64,000 bases of DNA from Strobilurus pachycystidiatus. Taxonomy: Eukaryota; Basidiomycota; Agaricomycetes; Agaricales; Physalacriaceae. A program made the position numbers and the translations under genes. This document shows, one piece after another, positions 18,041 through 29,261 of the stretch; within the stretch, counting starts at the first letter, position 1; each line of letters starts with the position of its first letter. Where the stretch lies: assembly GCA_019915135.1 (NCBI GenBank), contig JAHLMK010000001.1:5642001-5706000 (forward strand), read 5' to 3'. The notes beneath the pieces were generated by a model. That model did not search any database and had not been told where the DNA came from. It saw only the letters and a list, made by a program, of their open reading frames with translations.

Positions 18041-19778
18041 ATGGCGGACTTTCCTGACGCATCCCTTATCGTTCCCCATCCTCTCGGCCTCGACCCGGAC
18101 GAAATCGACTACCAATTACTTGCCAATCATAACCGTACGTTCTCACTTCTTTTTCTCTGTCCCTTTGTCGTCTTACGGTTCCCTTGCAGTCACCTCTCCT
18201 CGTTACATCGCACGAACAGAGGCTTGCGGCGATTCGCTCTTGAATTATACCCTCCTTACCGATCAAAACACCCACCTTCCTGGAGTATGGAATCGATTTC
18301 CAATCACTCCCTCCCTTCCTCGCTTATTGCAAAACCAGCATTTTCCTTGGGAGTTGAAAAACATCATTGGCAGGCTTCTCCCCTTGCAAGACGCCCTCAC
18401 TCTGCGTTTGGTCACCCACGACTGGAAGGATAGTGTGACTGCCATCACTCATTCGCGCCTCCACCTCCGGCGTTCTCCTCAATGGCGCTTCCTGACCGGG
18501 CAAGCGCTCGCCGCAGTCTTTCAGGACGCTTGGGCGGAAACGACTGCCATTTGTGCAATGGTCTGTTATCAGAACACTCGTTACTCAGTCAAATGCATTA
18601 CCATGGAGGCTTGGCCCTCTAGTCCATACGACCCTTGCTGGTGGCGTGGCATTATTGCCTATATCCCCGAAATCCGCCTGATCGACATGTACTTGTACCC
18701 CCCCTTCATGATTACTCCTTCGGTCAAGACGCTCTCTGTCACCAGATGCAAGTTCTTCAATTCTCACTCCCTTCAGTGTTTATTGGCTCCCGGCATACAG
18801 CTCAATAAGCTCCTGTTCCACAACAACGTCGGTGGTCATCTGGTACGATTAACCTCTTCAACTCATCTTAGGCCACTAATTACCTATACAGTCGGTTCCG
18901 AGACGCCATTTACAGTTTGATTCTCCACCCGTTCGCGTTTGGCGCGCTTACCACGGTCTCACCAGTATCGCCGAGGACGAATCCTTGGCCGTCATCGACG
19001 ATCCCTCGAATTCTCTACGTGTTGTGAACTTCGACTTTACTCGACACCTTGATGGATCTCTCAGATTGCCGTTGGACGAAGATGACTCTGATTATTGTTT
19101 AGAATTTGCGAATTCCTTGTCCAACATGTCAGACTTGGTGTGGGCTATCTCCTCTATGATGCTCCACGGCCATTCTTATCCCCACCGTGTTCATGTTTCC
19201 GAAATCACTGAAGCAACAATCAAAATTGGCCCACATCAGCTGCTGGCGCTGCGAAGTATCCTGGAAGGTGCCTCCGAAGGTGACCGTTTGAAGAAACTCC
19301 ATATTATTTTCGGTAACAGTTTTCTCGTCTGTGCCACATCACAATTTGACTTGCTTTAGATGGGCCCAATGCACCTGAACTAATGTCTCGCTTCACATTC
19401 CCCGAAGTCACCACTCTCACCGAACTTGTCGTAACCCTTCCTGCCGCCGATTTCGGAAACATCTTCCTCTTTTTCGCCTCTTGGCGCGGGCATTGGTGTA
19501 AAATGCCGGTGATAATAGCACCCTCCTCTGAAACTCACATGCACCATTCCCTGGTGGAAACCTTTCCCATCGACTACCTCACTTGGGCTTACGACCCATC
19601 CCCGGCTAATCGGCACGACCCAATGAACGTTCCATTCATTTTATCGAATCGTGCGTTGCCGTATTCTAATGCAGACCGCTCTTGCGACGCATGCTATAGC
19701 ACCTTGAACGAACTTGCAGTTTTTTGTATGGATTCATCTCCCACCTATGATATTCGCGCAGAAAATTATGGATTTTAA
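18041..19778 (+). CDS. F-box-like/LRR-like protein, cargo paralog 1
   Basis: First of three related genes in the inserted block. The start is MADFPDASLIVPHPLGL; introns follow near 18137-18190, 18842-18891 and 19312-19359. An F-box-like segment, FPWELKNIIGRLLPLQDAL, precedes LRLVTHDWKDSVTAI. The middle has a leucine-rich arrangement shared with the paralogs: CWWRGIIAYIPEIRLIDMY, PSVKTLSVTRCKF, SHSLQCLLAPG. The C-terminus carries RSCDACYSTL, a C-x2-C shared with both paralogs. F-box proteins usually supply substrates to SCF ubiquitin ligases; the F-box here is weak, so the role is inference. The gene is transcribed divergently from the coiled-coil gene, starting 370 bp away. Confidence 0.6.
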
Positions 19779-19817
19779 ATCGGTGTACGTACACAATTAC
19801 AAAACGCGTATTCAGTA

Positions 19818-21800
19818 TCATAAGCTACACATATAGTACGCATAAATGTCATGGAACAAGATAGCTCTATGTATGGCAGTCGCTGGTGATGGTGTGAAAT
19901 GATACAGGATAGAAGATTCGGGGGGATTGAAGTGGTCGGAGTATATCAAATGTCGAACGCGAAATAAGGCGTAAACACCGGAGTCGCAGTTATTCAACTG
20001 TTTAGGAGACTGTGGGAGCATGATATGGGATAGTCTAACAGGCAAAGAAAGTTGGTCCTACCGGCGTATGTGTATGGAAGAGGGACTTGGGCTGCCATGA
20101 GATGGGCGGCCGAGAGCCTAATGATAACGCGTGATCGACGAAAACACGGACAATCTGTTACATTTCAGACGGACGCGTATTGTGAAGAAATTGAAATCAT
20201 TACCTTCAGAATGCGACCGTCAACAGAGTTTGATTTCCACTCATGCTGATTTGGACGAGAAGGGGAACTATCGTACATGGAAATGGAGAGTTTTCGCAGA
20301 TCAACAACCACTAGAAGCCACTGGAGGTCATGTCTGTGCATGGGTATGACGATACGACGCCACTGGCCGATCGACTTCACGAGTTTCTAGAAATATGAGG
20401 TCAGACGCACCGGCAGGACAGTAGGAGAGACTCACTACCATGGGTTCCGAGCTTATCATATTCGCAAAACACTGGTCGGATATGTTGCCGATCGGTTCGG
20501 TGCAGCCCGTGTTCGGATTCACAGTGAGAAGGGAAGTGTTGGCGAAAGACGCAGGGAAAATGACCACGCCGTCGACTGATCTGTCTGGGAACCAGATGGA
20601 CAATATGTAATCCATTACTGCCGGTGTCAGTTTGTGGCCAGTAGTCAATGAGACCAGGTCGTCTCGGCTTAAACTTCTACGGTTTGTGGTGTCTTTCTCG
20701 ACGACGCTGCAACATTTGCGAAATACCTTTGGGCGAATTAGGAGCATGTATGGGCTGAGAAGGATCGACTTACACATTGCTGAATCTCGTTGACTCTGTC
20801 GCCACAATCTGTACCTTTCGTCCGCAAAAAGAATTGCAGAGTAAGGGATGATTGTTGTATAGCAACATAGGCGGCAGTGTCTCCGCCCGCGGTTGATCTG
20901 GCCATGAGATTTTCGAAAAAACTGATGTCGTCGCGAATAGACACAAAAGTGTGACCGTCCAGCTTTTTGGCAGAAGCACACTTTTCAGCAACGTAGCGGG
21001 CCAATAGACTGGAAACGGTGTGCACGGAGTGAGGTTGAGTGCTGGTCGTGTGCGACTTGATCCACTTGCGCACAAGATCCTCCACTTGTACGGTGGTGAT
21101 GATCGGTCGTACTTCACGGAACGTATGGCGTCCGTTGACCGCTCCGGCATCGTCACGACCGCCATCACCATCAGATGTCAACGGCGATTCTGAGTGGAAG
21201 GGGGGGGCATATTCTACACTGGGCAAGCATGTGTCTGACTCAGAGCTCAAGGGGGTAAGTGGTGAATCGCATAAGAACGCACGATCGGCAAGTGTTGGTA
21301 AAGACGTGTTTATGGTCAGGCTGGGAGAGCGAGAATCTGAGTCTTTGGAGCGGCGTCTGGTAAGAGCAGGGGTCGAGGAAACGGATGAGGGAAAAGGCAA
21401 CGTTATCTGGGTCGGGTCGGCCACAGATACATGAAGGTCGGCGAGGGGAACAATATGTACACAAGCCTTTTGTGTGCGCATGGTACGGGCGGGTGTTGGC
21501 GACAGTTCCTCGACTGGCCGGACTACCAGCCCAGGCGGTTGACAGGCTATGGGTGCAATGACCGAGGGCGCAGAAGTCGGTCGCTCACGGCAAACTGGTT
21601 CCGATGGATGGTCCGCTAGCGATTCCGGCGCGTCAAGGAAGAGAGACGTGTTCACTTCGGCTCGAGGGTTGGCAGATGGTTGCAAAGCCGTCGCAATTGG
21701 GAGGCCGACCAGTGTTTCATAGGAATTTGGATGATGAGTATATGCGAGTTGGCCGCCTTCGAGTACGCTTGGGTTGGATTGGACTGGAACAGCACGGGTC
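19818..21800 (-). CDS. Ulp1-like (C48) protease-fold protein with replaced catalytic residues
   Basis: The C-terminal half resembles the SUMO-protease fold of Ulp1/SENP. The segment IPMHRHDLQWLLVVVDL aligns with the family's VPIxx..HWxLxVxD, and MYDS supplies the catalytic Asp. The last exon, QLNNCDSGVYAL, aligns with QxNxxDCGVF. The usual catalytic His is Gln (codon 20321-20323) and the catalytic Cys is Ser (codon 19980-19982); the oxyanion Gln and the Asp are kept. The N-terminal part (to about 21800) is Ser/Thr/Pro-rich and probably disordered, followed by RPIITTVQVEDLVRKWIKS and a helical region. Introns lie near 20040-20200, 20390-20435, 20610-20700 and 20710-20770. The start codon was not located. 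Either a non-catalytic binding protein or a decaying copy. Confidence 0.55.
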
Positions 21801-22575
21801 GTGAGATGGTTTCACGGGAAGGGGCATGCGGGTTACATACGTTGCTTGGAGTACGGTGAGTAACGGATACCACGGACGCGCGTGGTGTCGGGAGTGAGCT
21901 GATTTTCTGGTCGGAAGATTTTTTCCCTGGACGGGCACGCAGGTAAGAAGGCGTGGTAAGGTACGGATACGGGATACCAAGAAAATTTGAGAGCGTACCG
22001 GGCGCGATTTTGTCTCCGCAGAATTGTACGCCGACTAGAACAAAAGCCAGCTCGACAGACAGTGCAAGAGTGCCGAAACTTCAGCTTACCTTGGAGGAGA
22101 AATGTAGCGCACATCGTGATACATTTCTGTTTGGGAGGCTTTCTTTTTTGAACTAGACGGTGGAACGCGTAGAGACAATCAGGTCGGCACGGCCCCCGCG
22201 AATAACCGTCACGGTCCGCGAGGACTCGGGAAATCTCAGAGCACAAGCCACTAACGCGTATAGCGTTAACAACCGAGGTCCGAATGTGGGGGAGTTGGCG
22301 CGACACGGATGGTGGGAGGAAGCAAGCCTGGAAAACCTCAACTGTGTCATGTGATTATAATACGGTTTTGCCGGGAAACGACGTGATACTTACATGACAT
22401 ACATGTCCCTGGCAGTTTCACCGGCAATTCTAGCCCTCCAAGTAATCAACAGGCAATGAGCGTATGTGATAATGAGCGTGGTTACAGTACATGAGACTGA
22501 CTGAGTTGTAACGACAGTAGTGTAAGGAGCGTATAGTATTGTGATCGAGCAATGTTAACAATAAATGGCAGCAAG

Positions 22576-25500
22576 TTAAACAAACTGTGAAAGCACCTGC
22601 ACCCCGAACGGTGGGTTGACTGCCCGGTTGTTCTCGATGTGTTGGCCCAGCGCAAGCAATACCACCTGTTTCACGTTGTATTGGAACGTCCCGACAATGA
22701 CCTGGGAATCCTTGGTCCATGTCATCACCGAATGCACCACCATGAAAAGAGCGTGCTCGGGCAATTCTGTATGACCGTCCATGAAGAGTGGCCAACCTGG
22801 TGGATCACTGGCCAGACGAGCGAAGTGGGCGTCGGTGAAGTTGAAACCCTCGTATTGAGGACACCCGCGTCCGTCGAAGATGGGAACTAACAACATTGAT
22901 TAGAAGTGAAACTGTGGATAACAACGGAAGACTCACCAGGGTCCTCGTAGTCTGTGCACGACCACGGAAGGATCCTCTTAGTCTTATAAGGGGAGGCGGG
23001 GGTAACAAGAGACTTCGAAGAACTGGCCTGAGGAGAGTTCACCGCGGCGGGCGGGGGAGGTAGTGTGAGTCTGTTGGGTGTCTTGACTACCCTAGGCGGG
23101 ACTGTGCAAGAGTTGAGAATCGATGCATGGAAATGGTAAATGGACATACTTCGAACGGGCGCTACGACCCATTTCGGTTCCGGCGCAGACTGGGCGGTCT
23201 TCTTAGGCCAGGTGCCCGCGAAGTAAGCGATAGATGCTTTGTTGGTAGGCACAGGGATCAATGGACCCCAGGAAGACCCACTGGTGCCCCACACACGCCC
23301 AATGACAGAGTTCTGGAGTCGTTCCTCCTGAACGAACGGGGCAAAGAAAATGCCATGAGAATTCTTCTGAGGCATCTTCTCGAAAGGAGTACGAAGGTAC
23401 GATTTGGTGACAGTACCCAGGGTGCAACACAAGGGCATTTTGTCCGACCCAACGAACTGGAGTTTTTGTCCCCTCGTACCAGTATTGGTCTGGTACGGAT
23501 GAGCAACGAAGGTGGCAGGGTCAACTCGGCCGAGGTTGACGTAGTCCCCACAACGGTCGAACATCATCCCCAAAAAGAGTATCCTTGGAAGGCATGAACA
23601 CAGAATAAGACGCTCAAAGAAACAAACATACATCCTGGCAGGGCGACTGAAGTAAGCTTGGCAGTCTTTGATGTCACTGCGCATAATGTCTTTGTGAGCA
23701 TCGCCGTTCCAGGCTGCTTGCATTACAAACAGACTAGGACATACTGGTGAGCTCTGGTACCGGCTGGATTCGAAAAAAACTTACGGAAGTTGCATGTTCA
23801 GGTTTCCAACATACAGAACAACTTGCATGTTCTCAGCGAGTCCAGCAAGTTCGGTGCCGGAACCGGTTGAGGGCATTGGAGGTCCAGGAAGGTCCTCCTC
23901 ATAAGGACCTGGCAACCGTCAATCAAATGTGCATAGAAAAGGAGGTACGACTTCACCATCATATGCATTTGTGCCTATAGCATCATCGGCTTTGCCTTTA
24001 CCCTTATCCAGTACTTTCCCATCCGCCTTCTCAACGCTGGCAGGAAGTTCGGCGGCGGCAGGTTGAGCAGTAGGTTCAGGCACAGGCACCGTCGCAGAGT
24101 CTTGCGCCACCACTTCATCCTCAACTATCTGGACGTCGCTGTCCGAGGAGGGTGCGACACGAGCACGCTTTCGGGGTGATTTGGACCTAGAGAATTTGAT
24201 GTTAGGTTGTATGTTATCTGCAGATAGGCAAGGTACATACACGCAAGCAGTTGTCAACCCCGTGCTTCTGAAGTGGAAGATTAGGGAACAAATAGCAAGT
24301 AGCCTGGTAGTCACGTACTCAGCAAGGTCAGACTTCCTAGCAGCCTTCCGTTTGCGAAACTCTTCTTTGCCCATCCCAAGCTCCTGCATCAAGTACTTGC
24401 GGACAGCAGGAGTCAAGGCAGGAGCGTCGCCGTCCTCAGAGCCAGACGAAACCATCTCATACTCTTCTCCCTTGACCTCCGTAGCCGCATCGTCTGGTAC
24501 GACAAAATCGTCGTTTGGATCGTAACCCTCAGTGGTCAAAGCCAATCGGTCCTTAGTGGCGACAGGCGAGTCCTCGGCGTCAGACAAGGTAGACAAAGAT
24601 GACATACTCTTGCTGTCCAAGTCATCGTCGGGGTCGTTGTCCTCGACGGCCTCATCGTCAAAGCTAGAAGTCGACCGGTCAGCGGAGTACGCAGGAATAA
24701 AGTAATTTCGTACAGATTGGCAGCTCCAGATGGCGCCTTATCCTTAGTAGCCCTAAGAGTGGTGATATGTCAGCGGTAAATAAGTGGAAGGAAGAATAAC
24801 ACATACACAGAAGAGTGGGACATGCCAACGACGGCATCGACAGCAGGATCCTTGCTATAGGTGGCGTAAGTTACTTGAGGCCAACAGGATGTTAAATGGA
24901 ACAAGGACTTACGCGATAAAAGTTGTCCTCTGAGAGGCAGCCTGAACTTGTGGCTTGGGGCTGAGGAAGACCTAAGTTTGCAGTGTAAAGAAGAAACACT
25001 AGTACGTACGCATCAGTAACCGCGTCAAGCTTCGCTTGCAGCAGCGTGATCTCCCGACGCAGAGCGATCTCGGCCTCGAGCTTGGCTTCAAGCAGGGCGA
25101 TCTCCCCACGCAGAGCGGTCTCTCCGGCCAGAGAGCCCGGATCAGGGAGGGTGAAGTCGTCCTGGGAGTCAGAAGACAAACCAGTATCCCTCTGAGACTT
25201 GGATATCCCGACGGATGTCAACTGCAGGGGAGACCCTAGAGATCCTTGAACGAGCGGTTCAGAACCGACCATAGCCATGGCAATCGCCAGAGCGTTATCG
25301 GACTTGGAGGACGGGAGGTCAAGGTGTTTCGCTGCGTGGGCGGGACCAGAACCAGTCTTCAGAACAGCGGCAATGGACTCTGGACCAGTGTTCGGAACTG
25401 GCTTGAGAGGAGTCGGGGAAGGGGGACTAGCCGTAGGCAGAGAGCTGGAAGGGAGCAACAAAGGGCCCGGGGAAGCAGCAGCAGTAGGAGAAGCGCTGCG

Positions 25501-26020
25501 CGAAGGTTAAGGAAGAGTCTATAGCGAACCAAGCAATTCGTTAGACGTACCAAGACGTGGAAATCTTCGGAATTTTGGAACGTTTAACCATTTGAGAACT
25601 GGATGGACGTTAACCTAGACGAACAGGTGCTCAGCACAAATGACATACCCAGGCTGAGAATCGGAAGGGGGCAACACAGGACGTTTCGCCGTTTTCGGCT
25701 TGGACGGCGTGGCGACGCCCGCGATGGGCCTGAAACAACACAAAGATTTGTTGAGCGAATGAAAGCGATGTTCACTGAGGAAACAACATGTACTCAGACT
25801 CTTGGGCCGAGGCGGACTTTTTGAAGGCTACAGCAGCGGCCATGGCATCGTCAACAGAGGTTCTGTGCGCATGAAGTCAGCCAGTAAGTCATTCAGCGCA
25901 GCATCAATCATACCCGGTAGGCGTCAAGAAAGGATCAAGAGTGTCCGGTTCTTGTTTGATGGCGCGAGAGCGACCACGGCGCGGCGCGCCACTTTTAGAT
26001 GTAGAGAGGCCTTTCACCAT
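22576..26020 (-). CDS. Hypothetical large, mostly disordered multi-exon protein
   Basis: Not recognised. Exon 1 reads MVKGLSTSKSGAPRRGRSR, followed by GTATGA...GCACAG and SVDDAMAAAVAFKKSASAQ. Then come Ser/Pro-rich exons, a coiled segment with repeats (ETALRGEIALLEAKLEAEI, ALRREITLLQAKLDAV), an acidic exon (MSSLSTLSDAEDSP) with a basic piece KSPRKRARV, and a folded-looking C-terminal region: GIFFAPFVQEERLQNSVIG, KASIAYFAGTWPKK, then WPLFMDGHTELPEHALFM and YNVKQVVLLALGQHIENN before the stop. About ten introns are implied. Treating it as one gene rather than two (boundary near 23.9 kb) is a judgement. The layout suggests a nuclear adaptor, but no function is assigned. Confidence 0.45.
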
Positions 26021-27355
26021 GGCAGTAAGAAAGACAGAGATGGTAGACGGGGGCGTGTTCGACTGACCCGAGAGGTATTTGAGAAGTAGCGTATGTACGC
26101 GAGAAGGTCGCGATGTGATGCCACTGGGATGCCACAGAAGCAAGGATGAGCATTCGAGCTAGAAAAGGAAGGCTGTGGATCCAGTTGAAGACTTTAATTG
26201 ACAGGGATGACGTGAGGTATCAGGAAGCTGCATAATTAAAGGAAGTAGCTCGCATGATAGGACAAGTCATGCAGCAGATATAACATGACGACTGGACACC
26301 TGCGAAACACACCAGAACAGGGCCGGGAAATCAAGGGAGACTGCTCAAAAGCGAGCCTACACTCCAAACCCCACGGAGAGAGGCAGATGCCTGCGTGCAT
26401 AAGCGATCGTCAAGAAGCGGCTATGGCAGCGAAGCTGTATCGCCATATGCCAAGAAGAGTGGCCAATCAGCCTGCGAAGAAATGGCCATAAGCGTATAAG
26501 GCCTGATACAAACCTGAGTACCCTCACCTGTTTCTTAGGATGCAACAACAGTGAACGTCGGTACCATCGCGAATGGCGAGTGAGGTTCGGTACGTATAGT
26601 GACTGTGTTTTGTTCGAAAGTTATCAGCGAGTTGCCTGCAAAGAAGGGTGGAAATCATCTTTAGACGCTGTGAGGGAGTGGGTTCTGGAAGAGTGCCTAC
26701 GAAGACAGGCAATTCGGTGACCACACTGCAGCCGGTGGTAATGGGAGTGGACTTAGAGTTCGTGATGACATAAGTTCACCAACCTACGTGTACACCACGC
26801 TAGAAGTATCGTATGAGATGGAGTGAGGAAGCGAAGACTTGGAACGATACTAATCTGCAAACGAGCACATTCAACGTGTCTTGACAACACGCCATCTAAA
26901 GTGGCGATCTATGCCTAGGCCGCGACGAATCAGTGCTGGAAGCGAAAATGAGCAACGTGTTTTTGAAAGGCTGCCCCGAAATGCGCTGCTCAGTGACAAT
27001 CCCAGATGGATATGGAATCGGCGACTCAGTACAGTAGAAACGCATCCTCGGATTCGGCTAATTAGCAATCAGAGCGCTGGTACGGCACCGTCAGCAGACC
27101 AGGCTCCGCGAAAGGGTAGGGCAGAAGGCGCGCACAACGTGATTGACAACGACCTGAAAAGAACAGGCTCAGCAAAGGGCAGAAGAGGAAGTTGGTCACG
27201 CCACGATTGACAACGCCCTAGAAGAACTGTCTGGACGCAGGTGCTGTCGTCGCCTGAAAGAGGCAATTCACGTATATCACTCATCATAAATACGGTCTTG
27301 TGGCGTGTACGAAGTTTGCAGACTCTGAAACTTACCAAGGGATATCGTGACCACC
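26021..27355. other. Intergenic spacer inside the inserted block
   Basis: Short open frames occur on both strands (for example 26881-27210 plus), but none shows a motif, codon pattern or splice context that supports a gene. The upstream ends of two divergent genes (26020 minus, 27356 plus) face each other here, so both promoters should lie in this span. Confidence 0.45.
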
Positions 27356-28490
27356 ATGGACGCGTACTACGACAGAGTGAAAGCAGGTAAGTCTTTATCA
27401 GGCGAGTGGTGTTTTGCGGCGAGCTGATACGTGTCGTAGCCCTCCTCGTCCGGGAAACAATCAGCCAACGAAAGGAAGTTCAGGGTAACCATCTTGTCAA
27501 CGAAAAACAAGTCAGCACAGGTTCAGCAGTTGCGAAACGCATAAGGCTAACGTCACTTACAGGCTACCGTGATTCGAAAAATGGATTGTAAGAGTCAGGA
27601 TGGAGGCGTAACCTGGCGCATGACACTGCAAGACGATATGGAGACCGAAGAGCAAAGTTTCGCCATGAACGGTGTTTTGACGGCTGCTAATATTCCGCCG
27701 ATCCAGAGACAGCCAAGGTATTTAGAATTGTGTCGATCGAGCGTTCGCTTACCTTAGAACGAATAGCACCCGCGCCCATGTCTTGCACCAGAACGTCCAG
27801 ATCTGCGGACTAGGAGAGAAGGAGTTCTTCAAGGGCATCGAAAACATCAGGGAGGCCCACCTCAAATTCGAAAGACTGTTCCCTGCTGGGACTCTAGAGC
27901 CCTGGCAATTCTCCAAGTTTGAGGGAGACCCGGCCATCGATATTGCCAATAGGTACTTCGAACGCATCCGCGAAGGCGACGCGGAAGACGCCGTGGACTT
28001 CGCGTATAGGGTTGATCCAAGGGACATACTGCGTAAAATGGCGATCAAGGAGAATCTGCAGCACACCACTGACAATCGAGTCTTGTACTACGAAATGAAA
28101 GGCGACGAGGACGACCAGAGGTACAAGATCAACCACCATTGGCGCATATAAAGCACTGACATACGCACAGGTTTGAAATCATTGATCCGGCCAACTTGCG
28201 CGTTGGCGATGTAGTGGAAGTCAAGTTTTCCGCCTTCGTTGTACCCTTGAAGGTCGATAAGAAGGGTTCGGCCAACCAGCACAGCAAGAGAATGCGTTTG
28301 AAGTTGCGGGCTGTGGTACTGGTGAATGGGACTTGTGTCGACGTGAGTTCCATGAGCTATAGATGAAAACGTCTTGACACGAATACAGGATGCCAAGCGA
28401 GCGCGGCACGCGGATGAGGACGCAGGAGCAGCTATCAGGAAGAGTGGAGAAAGCAATCGTGGCGAGATGAAGAGGAAATTTGAGTACTGA
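27356..28490 (+). CDS. Hypothetical conserved-looking protein with a GDVVEV segment
   Basis: Starts MDAYYDRVKA and splices at once (GTAAGT). Later exons read DSKNGLKSQDGGVTWRMTL and, after a GTATTT...CTTAG intron, HQNVQICGLGEKEFFKGI. They continue with a helical region containing DPRDILRKMAIKENLQHT. A further intron leads to FEIIDPANLRVGDVVEVKFS, AFVVPLKVDKKGS and LKLRAVVLVNGTCVD, a beta-rich segment that resembles an uncharacterised family seen by this annotator in Agaricomycetes (from memory, not searched). The last exon is basic and ends KRKFEY at TGA 28488-28490. Function unknown; a small barrel-like binding domain is possible. Confidence 0.6.
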
Positions 28491-28679
28491 TTTCGCATGA
28501 CTGAACGTGTTCGCGGGTCGTCTGACGCGTTCTCGTGTTGTCTGTAAGATAACACTATTCCTGTAAATTTGACGAGGTTAAATATTATAAATAAATTGAA
28601 CAACGAAAAGCGAACCGAACATGGGCGCACCATCAATTTCTCGGGTGTCAAGCAGCTTGCCAAATTCCACGCAGTATAA

Positions 28680-29060
28680 ATGGCCACGCAAGAGACGACA
28701 ATGAGGGAGAGGAGGATACAAGCACGAAGCCGAAGGTGGCAGGCATTCTCAGCAGTAGAGGCGGCGCTCGTAGCCGCGCAGGCGTTGGACGATTCATTCC
28801 CGAGGGAGGCAGGAACCCCAAACCCATACTCGTCAGTGCTGCAAGCAAGCGAATCGGTGACTCGTTCAACGGAGGATTCGTTCCGAGCAAGGAGAGTCCG
28901 AAATGAGCAAGGAGACGACACTGCGCATGATCAAGTGCTTCCCGTGTATGACACCCAGCCAATGAATCCGCCGCCTGCCTACCCACACCACACGGAGATG
29001 TCGCCGCCATCCTACGAAGAGGCAGTGAGGGCCGGGCAAGGGAGCAACGTCGCGAGGTAG
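28680..29060 (+). CDS. Hypothetical 126-aa protein with two PPxY-type motifs
   Basis: A single-exon frame from ATG 28680 to TAG 29058-29060. The N-terminal third is helical and basic (RRIQARSRRWQAFSAVEAAL). The C-terminal part is disordered and holds PPPAYPHH and PPSYEEAV. PPxY motifs bind WW domains, for example those of Rsp5/NEDD4 ubiquitin ligases; PPSYEEAV in particular looks like adaptor-type sites. It lies 190 bp after the preceding gene in the same direction. The motif is read directly; the ligase link is inference. Confidence 0.5.
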   Translation: MATQETTMRERRIQARSRRWQAFSAVEAALVAAQALDDSFPREAGTPNPYSSVLQASESVTRSTEDSFRARRVRNEQGDDTAHDQVLPVYDTQPMNPPPAYPHHTEMSPPSYEEAVRAGQGSNVAR

Positions 29061-29261
29061 TATGGAGATGATCATGAAATATGACACGTTGGTACGTCAT
29101 CACGACAGGCAAACCCAAAAAGTTAGAAAACGTTACTTAAGTCTTTACCACAGGTGGGAGTCGCAGCGGCTGGGAAGGAAGTGCTTGTACGCTAAAGACG
29201 AACGTTGTAACTTTCGGTTTCCAACTCAAAAGATCATTGTACCGGAGATAATAGTATCTAT

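Noticed and set aside
26881..27338. Frames on both strands as cargo genes
   Set aside because: Neither shows a motif or exon-like boundaries, and they overlap each other.
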